Source of the DNA: Unio delphinus
Lineage: Eukaryota > Mollusca > Bivalvia > Unionida > Unionidae
Direction: 5' to 3'
Length of the DNA stretch: 64,000 nt
NCBI GenBank assembly: GCA_029339505.1
Contig: JAQISU010000098.1
Location: forward strand, 1,621,501-1,685,500
The position numbers and the translations under genes are program-made. Below are positions 13,955 through 26,762 of this stretch, one piece after another (within the stretch, counting starts at the first letter, position 1; the number at the start of each line of letters is the position of its first letter). The notes below the pieces were generated by a model. That model was given only the letters and a program-made list of their open reading frames with translations. It was not told where the DNA came from and did no database searches.

Positions 13955-16900
13955 AGAGAGAGAGGGGGGTCTTACTTGAAGCCACTTGACTGTTACCTGC
14001 CGGCTGAATTTCCTGGTCATTATTAGTTCCCTGTAACAATTCAATATATGTGTATCCACACTTGCCTTACACCTGGTACTATTGACTAGGAATATGCGTC
14101 ATATCAGCCACAACTGTGTTCATAATCAGCACTCACGTGTTTAAGTAACACAGATCATCCTAAAATCTTTCATTGACAAAAAAGTTTAACTTCTTATTAG
14201 CTGCATTATCTTAATGTAATGGTTTGCTTGCCAGACTTGCTACTAGAGGGGCGCAAGTTCAAAGACTGTCCAGATCACGCACGGCGCTGTATTCCCGATG
14301 TTCCTTTATTTTTCAAGCAATCAGTCAGTATCATTCTTTAGCTCACATTGTCTTAATAATGATGGTACGGCCCAGCATGTATCACCACCTTTCTTTTATT
14401 CGACATTTTAAACTTGGCAAATGGTGTCACGTCATGAAGCAATTTGAAATTTGAAAAATTATGCCGATGATCATCAAAATATTGCCACCTTTACTAGAAA
14501 ATTAAAGAATAAGACAATTTAAACGACAAATTCCCAATTTTCAGAACAGAATTTTTCTGACCAAATTTGAAAGGAATCGTCGTAGACTAAATGACGTTTA
14601 TATGCATTGAAACGATACCTACTTTCTGTCTTGTTGAAATGATTCAGATCCACCAGCTAAAATAATTTGGCTTCATTTGAGAGAGATCATCCTGTCATTA
14701 TGGGCTTTCAACTGATTATAATTTTATCTTACGGCAGTTATGGCTCCTGTTGCTAAATGTATTAAGGCCTTTGCGCTGCTTGCTCTCAGATCCTAGTCAA
14801 CAGAAGTGAACCGTATATGACAGAAAACATCCTGACAGAAGGACTTTTACATTTATTTTCATAAAGGATTCTGACTCGCCGTTACTAACACTGGAATAAT
14901 TTGAAACGAGTTCTCAGAAACCCTTCACCAGCATTTTACCAACTTTGGCATAAAGGATCCTGACATATTTATACAAATTCAACATTCAATATGACCGCCA
15001 TTGCCAAACATGGAACATCCATTAAACGACTTCTTTTTTTTAAAAAAAAACCACAATATAATCTGGCCAAATGTAGTTGAGAGCATGACGGCGTGAAATG
15101 CTCATAGATTTGCATAAATGATGACAGATTTTTTTGAATAAATGATGACAATCTGCCATCAAATATATTCTATGTTGCGAAAGCTAGCCATACCTTTACA
15201 ACCTCTTATCCAAATTTAACCAAGGTGACAAAAGGTGTCTTACCTTGAAGCGTTTTCTGATTTATGCAGATGATACGTATCCGCGATAAAATATGGCAAA
15301 CAACTATAAGAAATAAAAACAAAACATTCATTCCCCAAAAATGCAAATATAATTTTACCGCCATTACCATTCCTTGGACAGAAGGCATCCTGGCATAAAA
15401 GCCTTTTACTATTGGAGGAACGGCGCTAAGGTGCTGTCAGATTCGAAGATGCTTTATTTTGGGTTTGTTGGCTTTAACGGCACTTGAAAAACATGAATGC
15501 TTATATTGTACCAAAGAACATACTACCCTTTCGCGAAAAGACACCTAGGCAGTCGACCCAGGCTGGCCAAAAGAGAGTATTAAACCTACGGCCTCTGGAT
15601 TATGAGTCCGACACTAGCAACTGCCAGGGTTCCCAGGCTTAAGATGTAACAAAAAAAAGACAGATGAAAACAAGAAAAACCTTTAACTATTCTGGCTTAA
15701 AGGCATTTCAAGTATGTTCAAATATGTCGATCTGTCATTAAATATGGCCACCATTACAATAAATAGAATACCTTAAACGACTTCTCAACTATCACTGAAC
15801 AAAAGAATAGAATAATATTGACATCATCATGGCATAAAGAGTTTCACGTTTCTACAAATATATCTGACCCGCAGTTACATGCGTCAACCGTTATACATAT
15901 AGACATGTATAAGTAAAACAAAATTAAATTCTCAGAAACCGCTTAATCTTCTTTGGCTCGAGTTACTGTAATGAATCACGACATGAATGCCTTTTAATTT
16001 CGTACAAATGGCGCATGTTTGCATTAGATATGGCTTCTGTTACTTAACTTACAAAATGTTAAATAAGGTCTCAAAACATTCAGCAGAATCGAATCAGTGA
16101 CTGAAAGCATCCTGGTATCAAGGATTTGCAGATTCGTACAAATTATAATCATCTGTCATTCGTACAAATTATAATCATCTGTCATTTGTACAAATTATAA
16201 TCATCTGTCATTAAGTATGGCTGGTGTTAATAAAACTAGAACAATAATGTTTAATATTTGCAACACAGACAGGGACTAATTTTTTCAAAATGTGTTCTAA
16301 TTTAATGGCCTTTAAAAATTGCACAGATGATGCTGTCTGCAATATTTATGAGTAATAATTTATGGTACTAGCCTAGAAGTTGCTGCCGAAAAGAAACACA
16401 AGTTCTCCATATATCGTTCTTAATCCTAAAAACTTTCATGCTCAGAGCTCAATCACACAGTCCTTTAATTTTTTCGCACACACACACACACACACACACG
16501 CATGATTGATGGCGGTTGGATAATAATTGTTCTGATATACGTACCCCCTCAACGGCGATAGGAATATTCTCTCGGTCAATTCTTTTGGTACGGATCCTCT
16601 CCTTACGCTTGATTTTCTGCAGGAAAAAAACCCACTCATTTTAGACAGTGTGTTTAGCAAGATAGTTTTATGTATTTGGGTCTTGTTTTCTAGTATAAAA
16701 ATAAATATATATTGAACAAATACCCCCCCCCCCTCCGGTGGAGTATGGGTTGTACAATAGGCCATATGTCTTGAGAGGCAACTAATGTAGGCAGTATCGA
16801 CGATATCTCTTCGGTTAGTGTACCGGAATCGTTACTGAAAGGTGCGGGTTGAAATCTGTTGATCAGATTAACCTGGGTCAGTCACTACGGCGTGTCCTTT

Positions 16901-19581
16901 GGTCAGTCCTCTTTATTCCAATAGTCTCGCTTGTTGTGTCTTAAAACACGCTGACAAACCATTATCGATCATGCAAATTCTAAATATCGTTACTGCTACG
17001 AATCCTACAAGTTTTCTTTCTTCGATCTTTTTAGCACATCGATTAGTAAATATTCTGGTTTGTAATCTGATCTCAAAAGAACACAACTTACACGCTATAT
17101 GACTTAATTCTTTACATTAAATACAAAATATTAACTGTATTCACACGATGAAAATCGTCATAAATGTACACACAAAAAACGCAGAAAGGACACTTGCTTT
17201 GTGTGATTTCAAAATTTAAGTTTCATGAAGTAAAAAAATATTTTCAGTCTGATGATTTCATTGATAACCAATAAAAATATTTTCAGTCTGATGATTTCAT
17301 TGATAACCAATAAAAAGACTTGCACCAAATAAACATACACACACGTGCGCGCGCGAGCGTATACAACAATATTAAATAGGCGCCAAGTAAAGGAAAAAAA
17401 GATTCTTAGAAGATCCGAGGACAAACAAATTTTAGAACTTATAAGCATATTACATAAATGTAAATGGACCCACACCTTTATCCACGAATGCAGATTTCAG
17501 ATCCCCAATGGCTCCGCGCCTTTTCTTCAGGACTGTACTCGAAGATCCCTGATGGACCCACAGCTTTATTAAGGACTGTAGATTACAGAACCCATGTGGA
17601 CCCATGCCTTTCTCAAGGACTGTAGACGACACATTCCCAATGGACCAACGCCTTTATCACGACTACGAACGACAGATCCTCAATGAATTCATACTTTTAT
17701 CAAGTTTATAGACGACGAAGTAAAATAACAAAACTTTTCTTCAGGACTGTACTCGAAGATCCCTGATGGACCCCACAGCTTTATTAATAACTGTAGATTA
17801 CAGAACCCATGTGGACCCATGCCTTTCTCAAGGACTGTAGACGACACATTCCCAATGGACCAACGCCTTTATCACGACTACCAACGACAGATCCTCAATG
17901 AATTCATACTTTTATCAAGTTTATAGACGACGAAGTAAAATATGGAAAATATGACAGTAGTTTCTACGATAGTTTCTGTTATGCTCTAGTTAAGTATGCA
18001 CAAGAAGTTATTTGTTTCTGTGGCGACGAATCTAGAAAACCTTGCTTTCCATGGCGTCGTATACTTTTTGTTATGGGCAAGAGAAACACTTAGCAATGCA
18101 CTATGTTGCTGCCAAACACACAGAAAATTCTAACGATATGACTCAGCAGCATTGAATGAAATGCCCCATCGGCTCAATTTCATCTCATTTATCTTACCAC
18201 GAAGCCATTTAGGCCGTAGTAAACAGCAGATGATAATTTGTACTGTATAGCTCGCTTCCTTTCAACTTCTTGTCCATAATGAGCTGACATTTACGCTCAG
18301 TTTACATTTAATACGATGGGAGATAAATTTGTCTGCCGACGAACATTCTTACAGTCATCGAATTTCTTTAACATTAAAATTGAACGAACACTTACCCAGC
18401 ATGGGAATAGCATTAAAACAAATCAGTTTCTACTTTACGGGAACGAATTTCAATTTGATCGCCCTTTCCACATGTCTGTCTTTTCTGAGACACAAGTCCT
18501 TCTTTGTATTGATGTAATAAATAAATAAAATAAAATAAAACACACGCGCACACACACGCACACACACACAAAGCAAGTATATCCAGTCTCTGTCTCTTCC
18601 CCATGTTATCATATTTGGATGCCGTGTTTCTCATCCTATATTGATCACTATGAAAATCTAAGATGTCTTTGATATTGAGCGTGATAGGCAAATGACTATA
18701 CTGCCACTCAAGAAGCCATATTTCTCATCCGATTGTGATCAGACTTGGAATAAGTGATTATATCTTGGACAATTTCCATAATGAGTGAGACCCTTTGCAT
18801 ATTAATGAGGTGATTTTGCATCTGACTCGTTGAAACTGTTACTTCTCTGGAGACCAAATTCCAACCAAATTCCGCTCCACCTTATGCTTATATTGTCATT
18901 ACTGTAGACATAATCTATGGTATTTTGGCATTTGCTTATATTAATGAGATATACTGTATCCGATTGGCTGAGCTTGGTACCTCTCAAGATCTAGAGACTT
19001 GATTTCTCAACCACTTTCTGTACAACTTAGTAAATGAGTTTCTGTCATCAAGATCTTCCACGACTTCGATTATGATCAATTAACTATGCATATTACTTAT
19101 GCCGTTATCTCAACAACTTTCTAAATTAGCATAAAGTACAATTAGTTAAATCAAAGTGATATAAAGTTTGGTAAATTGTTCACATGGGGTGTATTCTTAC
19201 AATTCTACATAAGCCTGTTTTGAGAAATATTCAACTGTTATGTGAACCTGGTGAGCTATGTCAGGTCTATTTGGGACTCTTGTTTTGACATTCTGACCAC
19301 CTCACATCAAACATGCAAAAATTGATGCGAGACGTTCTCTTCTCTTCAAATTGACAAAGAACGTGGGAAATATGGATTATTTTGTTTGTGTCGACGTTCG
19401 TATGGTGTCTTCAAACCGAGATAAGTTTTCTTCAATCTTTAAAAACAATTTCCTACTATAAAGGCATCAATTAAGATCGCTTGAGGTACTATTTTACTGA
19501 ATACAATTTACAATATATACTTACCCCGGCAAGGGTAACGTTCAGCAACAGGAACAATGCCAGCAAAACCAAAAGTCTCAT
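9207..19581 (-). CDS. SPARC: SPARC / osteonectin, complete 8-coding-exon gene
   Basis: This is a secreted matricellular calcium- and collagen-binding glycoprotein. Coding exons, minus strand: 19581-19525, 16616-16545, 14030-13976, 12667-12555, 11934-11796, 10753-10671, 9842-9724 and 9417-9207. All have AG/GT borders and compatible phases, giving 849 nt and 282 residues, near the family's usual size. Exon 1 encodes a signal peptide (MRLLVLLALFLLLNVTLAG). Exons 2-3 form a basic stretch and a short, weakly acidic segment (residues 20-61). Exons 4-5 hold the Cys-rich follistatin/Kazal module (from NPCNNKQC to HLDYFGPC). Exons 6-8 form the extracellular calcium domain, with PVRMRDWL, a divergent first EF-hand (FCDLDVHPTDR) and a canonical last EF-hand DKNEDGNIDLVEW (residues 242-254). 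An acceptor just before the start (exon from 19600) implies at least one upstream 5'UTR exon that was not located. The N-terminal acidic domain is much shorter than in vertebrates. Confidence 0.95.
10098..10280 (+). mobile_element. 5'-truncated SINE copy with poly(A)-like tail
   Basis: Same family as the copies at 5537-5775 and 37824-38071. Only the body and tail are present (from CAGCTAATGTAG to GGCGTTAAACCATA), followed by a run of about 20 A. The tRNA-like head is missing. It lies in the SPARC intron between the exons at 9842-9724 and 10753-10671. Confidence 0.8.
10930..11335. repeat. Tandem repeat, about 28 bp, degenerate, in a SPARC intron
   Basis: The unit CTAATCTGTCAATCGAAGAC, followed by TTATCTAC-type sequence, recurs about a dozen times with many substitutions. 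It lies in the intron between SPARC exons 5 and 6. Confidence 0.8.
13895..13965. repeat. (GA)n microsatellite next to a SPARC donor site
   Basis: About 27 GA units plus a short interrupted extension. Read on the gene strand this is a long (CT)n tract beginning about 10 nt inside the intron after the SPARC exon 3 donor (GTAAGACCCC). Confidence 0.95.
15540..15640 (-). repeat. tRNA-like fragment, possible SINE head
   Basis: On the minus strand, GACTCATAATCCAGAGG followed by CGTAGGTTTAA resembles the anticodon arm (CAT) and B box of a tRNA. The flanks do not fold into a full cloverleaf by eye. It is more likely a SINE head remnant than a functional tRNA gene. Confidence 0.3.
16117..16215. repeat. 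26-bp tandem repeat, 3-4 copies
   Basis: TCGTACAAATTATAATCATC and the following CTGTCAT recur three times almost identically, within SPARC intron 2. Confidence 0.8.
16476..16499. repeat. (CA)n microsatellite
   Basis: About 12 CA units, located 45 bp beyond SPARC exon 2 on the intron side. Confidence 0.9.
17225..17312. repeat. Perfect direct duplication of about 42 bp
   Basis: Two adjacent copies of AAAAATATTTTCAGTCTGAT followed by GATTTCATTGATAACCAAT lie head to tail in SPARC intron 1. Confidence 0.85.
17519..17943. repeat. Recent tandem duplication of about 212 bp
   Basis: The stretch beginning CTTTTCTTCAGGACTGTACT and ending GACGACGAAGTAAAATA occurs twice in a row with only a handful of differences. 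Each copy itself contains older, shorter repeats built around GGACTGTAGA and CCAATGGACC. The array lies in SPARC intron 1. Confidence 0.85.
18537..18571. repeat. Interrupted (CA)n microsatellite
   Basis: CA units interrupted by CGCG-type substitutions, in SPARC intron 1. Confidence 0.85.
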
Positions 19582-19937
19582 GATGTAAACTTTTCCGTCC
19601 CTGCAATGAATGGTATGTCAGTCAGTAATCCCATATACATGTATTGTAAACCACCCTACAATGCATTGCATGGCAGTCAGTATTCCCATGTACTTTTAAA
19701 GTTAACTCTGTTGCTTTGATCCTATTTAATGTGGTACTCAATGGGTATTTGATTTGCCAGTTAAAGCAACTATTTAGGAAAAACCTCACAAAAACATCCA
19801 ATTTCTGCGGGCTTCCACTCAAATGACTATTGTGTGACTGTTTTCACCATCTAAAGTCGTCTGCTGCAAGTTCTATTCGTCTTATGAAAGAGGCCATTTG
19901 AATGATAATCATTGCAAACACACACACACACACATAG

Positions 19938-19941
<4 letters not shown>

Positions 19942-19997
<56 letters not shown>
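19942..19997. repeat. (AT)n microsatellite with adjoining (CA)n
   Basis: About 27 AT units preceded by a short CA run (19919-19934). Repetitive Tyr/Ile frames over it are artefacts. Confidence 0.95.
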
Positions 19998-20000
<3 letters not shown>

Positions 20001-20497
20001 TCCCTCCAGGGAATGACCTCCCTCAATATTATATCTCCCACCAGGTTCACATATTTAGCTACGATATTCAGGGAATGACTCCCTCAATATTATGACCTGG
20101 TTTGAGTGTAAAGATAGAATATCTACAGAGAACATGGAACTATTGTTGAAAAGAAATAATGCAATACGAGCCCCCTTAGACAAGAAAAACTAACAAATTT
20201 AATCACACAAGTTAACAGTGATAATTTAAATTCAACGTACGTTATATCAACATGATTTAATAGCAGTGTCAAATTTGGATATATTTCATAATCATAACCA
20301 GTGGTGAAAAGAGCTCAGCAATGTCCACGACTGATTGCATCACCTTCCTCTCGACCATATTTCGCATGTCATCGAGTCTTTATATTCCGACTGCTTCATT
20401 CTTCTTGGACTTCCTATTCCTTACTCTGAACTCGTCGCTTTCGCTTTTTCGGACTTCACTTGTCACTTCTCTTTTTTTCCGCCCCTCCCCCCCCCCA

Positions 20498-20604
<107 letters not shown>

Positions 20605-21455
20605 ACCAGACAGATGCCCCCCCCCCCAATAAAAAAAAAAGTAAAAAAGTTTTTATATATGTTTGTGTACCCCCAAGTATGTTGTTTGTTTGTTTTTTAT
20701 TTTTATTTAAACTTCCATTTAATTTTCCCCATCGGGGTTATATATATGATTTGGGGTATTTAATGTCCCTAGTGTCTCTCAGTAGATCCATACTAGGTAG
20801 GAATTGACCTACCCACAGCTAGTAGTCTACTTTTATATTTGTTTTAGACCAAGGCTAGTGGTCTCCTATTTCCTTGTGTTTGCTATTTGTGTTAGTGCTA
20901 TTTGTCTGTTTGCTAAATAAGGTATATACCTTGTATTTGTGTAAAGGAAAGCCATTTCGTTCAGATTTGTACCAGTTGTCTTACTTTATGTCTTATAAAA
21001 ATGAAGACATTTATTTTAGTATTTTTTAATTTATTTTATTTTAAATTTAATTTAGAATTTTGTATAAATTTAAGTGTGTTTATTTAGATATTTAGTGTTC
21101 TTCAATTTATCTAGTAATATTTATTTTCTTAGGTCCGTCTGCCTTGAGAGAGAATCTGTACAAATTTATTTGGTTGTACAGTTCCTGTCTCAATTTGGTC
21201 CGGCCTTTACTTATTTATCATAATTAAAAAGTAAATGAAATTTCAAATTTTTTTTCTTCATATTCCCTTGAATGGGAGCCATATCCATTACGGGATATAG
21301 ATATGGCAGGTAAAGTTTGGATTTAGTATCCAGAGAAAAGGAAGGATGTGCGATAGAATAAATAAGGTAAATAAAAGAATAAAGTAATTATTTGGGTGGT
21401 ATTTTCCAAACTCTTCCACAGGCCTGCTCACTTCGCGTAGCGCCATGTGATTTAG

Positions 21456-21459
<4 letters not shown>

Positions 21460-21490
<31 letters not shown>
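21460..21490. repeat. (CT)n microsatellite
   Basis: About 15 CT units. Confidence 0.95.
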
Positions 21491-21492
<2 letters not shown>

Positions 21493-24400
21493 ACAATTTC
21501 GAACTAAAGGATTTCGATTAATGCTATCACTTTAAATTCACATTACGTCCAAGGTATTTTTAATTTCACATAATTGCACTCTGGCTAATCATAAACAGTG
21601 GTTTCTATAAAATAAATCCCAAGACAACATTTTGTTTCGTCAGTCAAAATATCTGAATTACGCTAAATAAATCTTGCCTTTAAAGAATGACTATTTCACG
21701 CGGATCGGAAGTTAAGCTGTCTCTTTCTGAAAACCGTGATAAGATATCCGGTCAATTTCATTGAGTCGGAACACTGGCCTCTTTGATGTTTTAACACTAT
21801 ATCGAAGAAGTGAAGATTGAAGGTCAAACTGACCCTTCCCAAATACTCCCCCTGGTCTAAATGTGATACAATCTTAATGCTCAATGCTCATTTAAATTCG
21901 ACACTTCACAACTCCGCAATGCAATTTGTTTGCTTGGGCACCGCAGTCTTCGCCTGCTGCCTTAGGCCCCGCACATCATGGAGCCTGACCTGATTACTAT
22001 CATTCATATCTTTTTCTGAATGATTCAAGTAGTATTACAAAAACTGAGCAGACCCATGTCAAATGAGACTTTTGGAAAATACATATGTAACACACTCTAG
22101 ATCCAAACTAGAAGATACTTGTACTTCAAAATATATTCCTCCCTGCCCTCCACGATGTCTGAATTAAAGTCAGTCTATAGTACTAGTATGGTGAATGAAA
22201 TAAAATTTTCTCAAAAGAGTGATGTATAATTTATAACGGTACCAATTGTACAACCCTAGGTGGGCTGAGCTTAAGGAGTAGGAAACACTGTATTGGTGCA
22301 TTATGTAAGAGTTGTACTTTCTTTTAGGCGTAAACAACGTTGAGCTTCTTGGCAACATTTGAGATTATGTAAATTCATATCTAGATTATAAATTGTATGT
22401 GTTATGATTTTTATTTTAAAATAGTGTACACATGACTGAAAATGTTTCTGGTGTGACTAGACAACTCTAACCGTTGTCTAGTTTTAGCAGTGTTATCCCT
22501 ATTTAATGTAATGGAGTTCCTGGTTCTGTCCTTGCCAAATTGACAGTCTAAAATTTTCTCTATGACAGTGTGTGAAAAATCTAAACTTGAGCCACAAAAC
22601 CTATTATAAGGTTTACAATAAGGCTAGTTATGATTGATGGCTTGAGGCATGCGGTACACAAGAACAAGTTAACAAAAACGTAGACTTACATAGCACTATT
22701 CTTTGCATGTATAACAAATACTTTGATGACCTTAGTAACAGGTCTTTTCTGCTCAGCATTTCATCAGTTTCTGTAGCAGTCGATGTTTTAGGTTATATGA
22801 CATTTTCGCAGACGAAGAGCAAATAAACGTACAGAAAAAGGTATATACGGAAGACGGAATGCAGAGTAGATTAAACTATTATCCTAAATTTCATCAGTGC
22901 AAAATAATGGCGACAAAAGGACAGACCTTTTGAATGCGTTCAGATGATAAAGACAATAAGAACCAAATTAAAATGTTCTTGTTAAAAACATTATGAAAAG
23001 TGATGTTACACAAACCATAATGCTGGTTGTCATGTTCCTCTGCCCGCGACTGCGTAAGTGAGAAGAACAAAGAAATGGTTAGAAGCCATGTGTATGTGTT
23101 AGACACCGCGGCTATAGCGGGACCTCTTTGTAAGGGTACGAGAACATAGCTTTGTTGGGTGTGAAAAGTCGCACTTGGACTTTTAACACTTTGTTCAAGA
23201 ACAATGGACCCTTCTAGGCGTTGTAAATCTCACCAGGTTAGCAGATGCCCGGGGGTATTGTCTGCTAAGTTGAATAGAACAGGATAGAATCGACATCGAA
23301 GTTGAGAGAAAGTGTAGTCACCATTGCAATTCGAATTTAATTTAGTCTTTTCGAATTCGGAACTTAGTAATCGCCCAAACATCATTCTGGAATGTTATAA
23401 AGCAATACTCCGGGGACACTTAGGAAATTCTAAGAAAGACAAAGCTACTTAAAGGTCAGTAGGTTATTTGCTTGATTGTTGCAGAAGATTACGGCATTGT
23501 GATCGTAATTATGTGCAGTATGTATACTTCATAACTAGAATAGTTAGATCGTAGAATTACCTTTGTATTATTTAATTTAGTTTAGTCTCAAGGAGGGAAA
23601 CGGAATAAACACTAGTGGAAAAGTCGATTGTGAATTGAATGCAAATTGAAAATTAGTAGAACAGTAGAAATTAGAGAAGGAGCAGTAAATGAGAAGAATG
23701 GGTTAAGAGGGAAGTCGGAAGGAGAGAAGGATTTGGCGGGATAGAAGAGATACAGATGAGTAGAAAAAAGTACAGGTGGAAAAGCTATCTCACACTATAA
23801 AACAAATGATGCAATAGGCTATCACTTGATCTAGAGGAAGAAGCATGCCTGGGGAATTATTATCATGTGACCATTGAATTGTATTAAATTGTTATTCTTT
23901 TGATTTTCACCTTTTGTGTACTCAGTAATTTAACTGTTGGCATCGCTGATTGGGGGCTCAGAGAATTATCTCTCTTTCTCAATCACTAATTTCACTTCCT
24001 TTAAAACCGAGCCTGAATGGGACTTCTATAATAATTTCAGTAAAATATTGGGAGCATCCCACCCCAACCATAATAAGACCCCTACCACAGTGACGGCATA
24101 ACAAACCCCGCCGCAAGTCATACTGGCCCTATGCACATGCTCTATATATTCCTCCTACACCTAATCCAGACATCTGAAACTATTTTCTTTCCACCTTACG
24201 TTTAAGAACAGTATATGCTACATTACGTCACTTTCTAGCACTTCTATAGTGTTCGTTCTCTCTAACTAATTAGTCGTAAATAATTCGTAGTTGAGAATAA
24301 CATTGTCAATTGATTGTCTGGTGTATAATGATGTTAGAACAATTGTGTACTTTATCTGAGTCCCTGAAAATCGGCACATTCCAGGCAAAATAGTACTCGG

Positions 24401-24658
24401 TTTCGTTTACTTATTTATATAACAATAAAATTAGTGCTGTTTATGTATCTAAAGACAATTCAGACGTCAGAGATGAAACCTGTTATGACTGACCAGTTAG
24501 AAGCTTTAAATTGTACAGTTGTTATATTTTCAGGCTATATCACTGAATATACATCTACGCTTTGCACTAATTTTACAATTCTGTTGCACAGCTCGTTCAT
24601 ATTTTTTTCTTATGTTGTTTTCTTTTTACCTGTTAATATATATAGTAACGTAAGTGTA

Positions 24659-24820
<162 letters not shown>

Positions 24821-26405
24821 CTCATTTACTGTGTTGAAGGTGGGATAGTCATAAACTTCAGTAGTGTGATTTTGTGTTCTCAAAAGCGCGGGAGTTTAAC
24901 GTTGCATCGTTGATTTCGTGATGGTTTATACTGACAAATTTTTCAATTTTAGAAAAGCCCTATGTTGTGTGGAGCTAAATATGTGCTGTGTCGTGAGTGA
25001 TTTAGGGTTTCAACACAGATTTTGTAATGTCTTCGTTATAAACTTGTATAAATGTGCGAAGGAATTATTTGGTACAAAATGAAGCCACCCCACTGCAGAC
25101 TTAAAAGCTCCCTGCGAATAGCTTTACTAATATGTATTTTGATTACAGTGATACAGTGCAATGTAATTCAAATAAGTCCATGTACGTTCAAGAACAAATG
25201 CACACAACCTCCCAGCCAGTTTCAAAATACTTTGACACATGATGGCGAACTTTCGTACTCTTCGACATTGCGTTCAAAGTAGTGTATCAAATTATTATCA
25301 CATGTTATCCATTGATTCACAGTGTGTTGAAGACCATAATGCACCTAACCTTTCCAGCAGATTCTGGAAAGATATAGTTTTATGCGTGACTGCGAACTTG
25401 TGTACTTCCATACTCTTCTGTATATTTTAACTTGCGTTCAAAGTATGTACTGTAGTGTATCCCTTTCCTCGTATGCAATGATTGTAAGAAATCAAAGCCT
25501 TCAAACGAGTACCTCATTAATAAGGCCCTATAGATCTTTGCCCTCGGGTCTACTTGTTTTATATCGGGCAATATGGTCACCCAAAAAGACATAAGCGATG
25601 TGCATTGATAATACATTAGTCAGGATTTCCTCAGTACTGCTGTATAAAATGTAAAAGTAGTCTGTTACATTTAGGACAGTATCACGTTTGTTTTCTTCAC
25701 ATTTACTTTCACGTGATTGGATATTTCGTTTGAAGGAACGTATTATGTCTACATTGTGTTAAACGTCGCAATAATCAACTTATTTCAGATTCATCAGTTT
25801 ATCTATGTCCATACAAAGCATCCAAGTCAGCTTTTCAGTGTAAAGGATTTTCCAAATGTTGCATAAACTGTTACAACCACTCTCCATTCGAAAATGTATT
25901 CATTTGCAATTTATGACATTGCAAAAGATGATGTCACAAAGTCAGAGATATCATTGCATATTGAATTTTTATGACGTTAGTTTGCTTTGTTTAGAAGATA
26001 TTGCATTTGTTGTAAAACGTTTCAATGAGCCATCGTATGTTATTTTATAACATGAAAAGGTTAATGAATTTTAATGAGCGGATTATATATAGATAAAGTC
26101 TTTGTCATGTTATTCCTGAGCTGATAGGCTATTTTATCTCATTAGTTTTAAACAATCAAAACAACTCTCCTTCTTGACCAAATGAACAAAATAACTCAAA
26201 CAGCACACCAACACCTAAAAAGTAGTACTTGAGCTTTGTAATCTTGTACCACTTATTTTATATCGTGATGTGTTTAAATGTTTTCTTTTATTTGTTTAAA
26301 CGTTCCACTTTTTCTTGGTTTTGTATTTCTTGTGATTTTGCCAGCCAAAGTGCCGCTATAAGCGAACTATTTGTTTACAAAAGGTTAGCTGCCAGATGAT
26401 TTACA

Positions 26406-26762
26406 ATGCTACTAACAAGTAGCTACAAGTTATCTGAAGTGAGTATGCTTCAACAAAGTGATGAATTTCAAGACATGCCTAGATACGAAATAGAACAAGA
26501 CATGCCTAGGTACGAAATAGAACAAGACATGCCTAGATACGAAATAGAACAAGACATGCCTAGGTACGAAATAGAACAAGACATGCCTAGATACGAAATA
26601 GAACAAGACATGCCTAGATACGAAATAGAACAAGACATGCCTAGGTACGAAATAGAACAAGACATGCCTAGGTACGAAATAGAACAACACATAACTGAGT
26701 TTTACAGAACTAGCATCGATTGTAAAAATTGTCATGGGGAACCTCTGACAAGACAATATTAA
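26406..26762 (+). repeat. 27-bp minisatellite within a 118-residue open frame
   Basis: Eight near-identical 27-bp units (ACATGCCTAGATACGAAATA plus GAACAAG), from 26472 to about 26690, differ mainly by a silent A/G in AGA/AGG. The plus frame encodes a nine-residue repeat QDMPRYEIE with unique flanks. The minus strand is also open through the array in two frames. Because 27 is a multiple of three, any frame without a stop stays open, so this is weak evidence for a gene. The only variation within the array is synonymous in the plus frame, which is compatible with coding use but equally with recent expansion. Confidence 0.6.

Noticed and set aside
15540..15640. Functional tRNA gene
   Set aside because: Only the anticodon arm and part of the B box are recognisable; the acceptor stem does not pair.
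22894..23106. Minus-strand frame with a hydrophobic leader as a SPARC 5' exon or small secreted peptide
   Set aside because: It lacks a proper ATG in that frame and convincing splice sites. The SPARC 5'UTR exon cannot be located from sequence alone.
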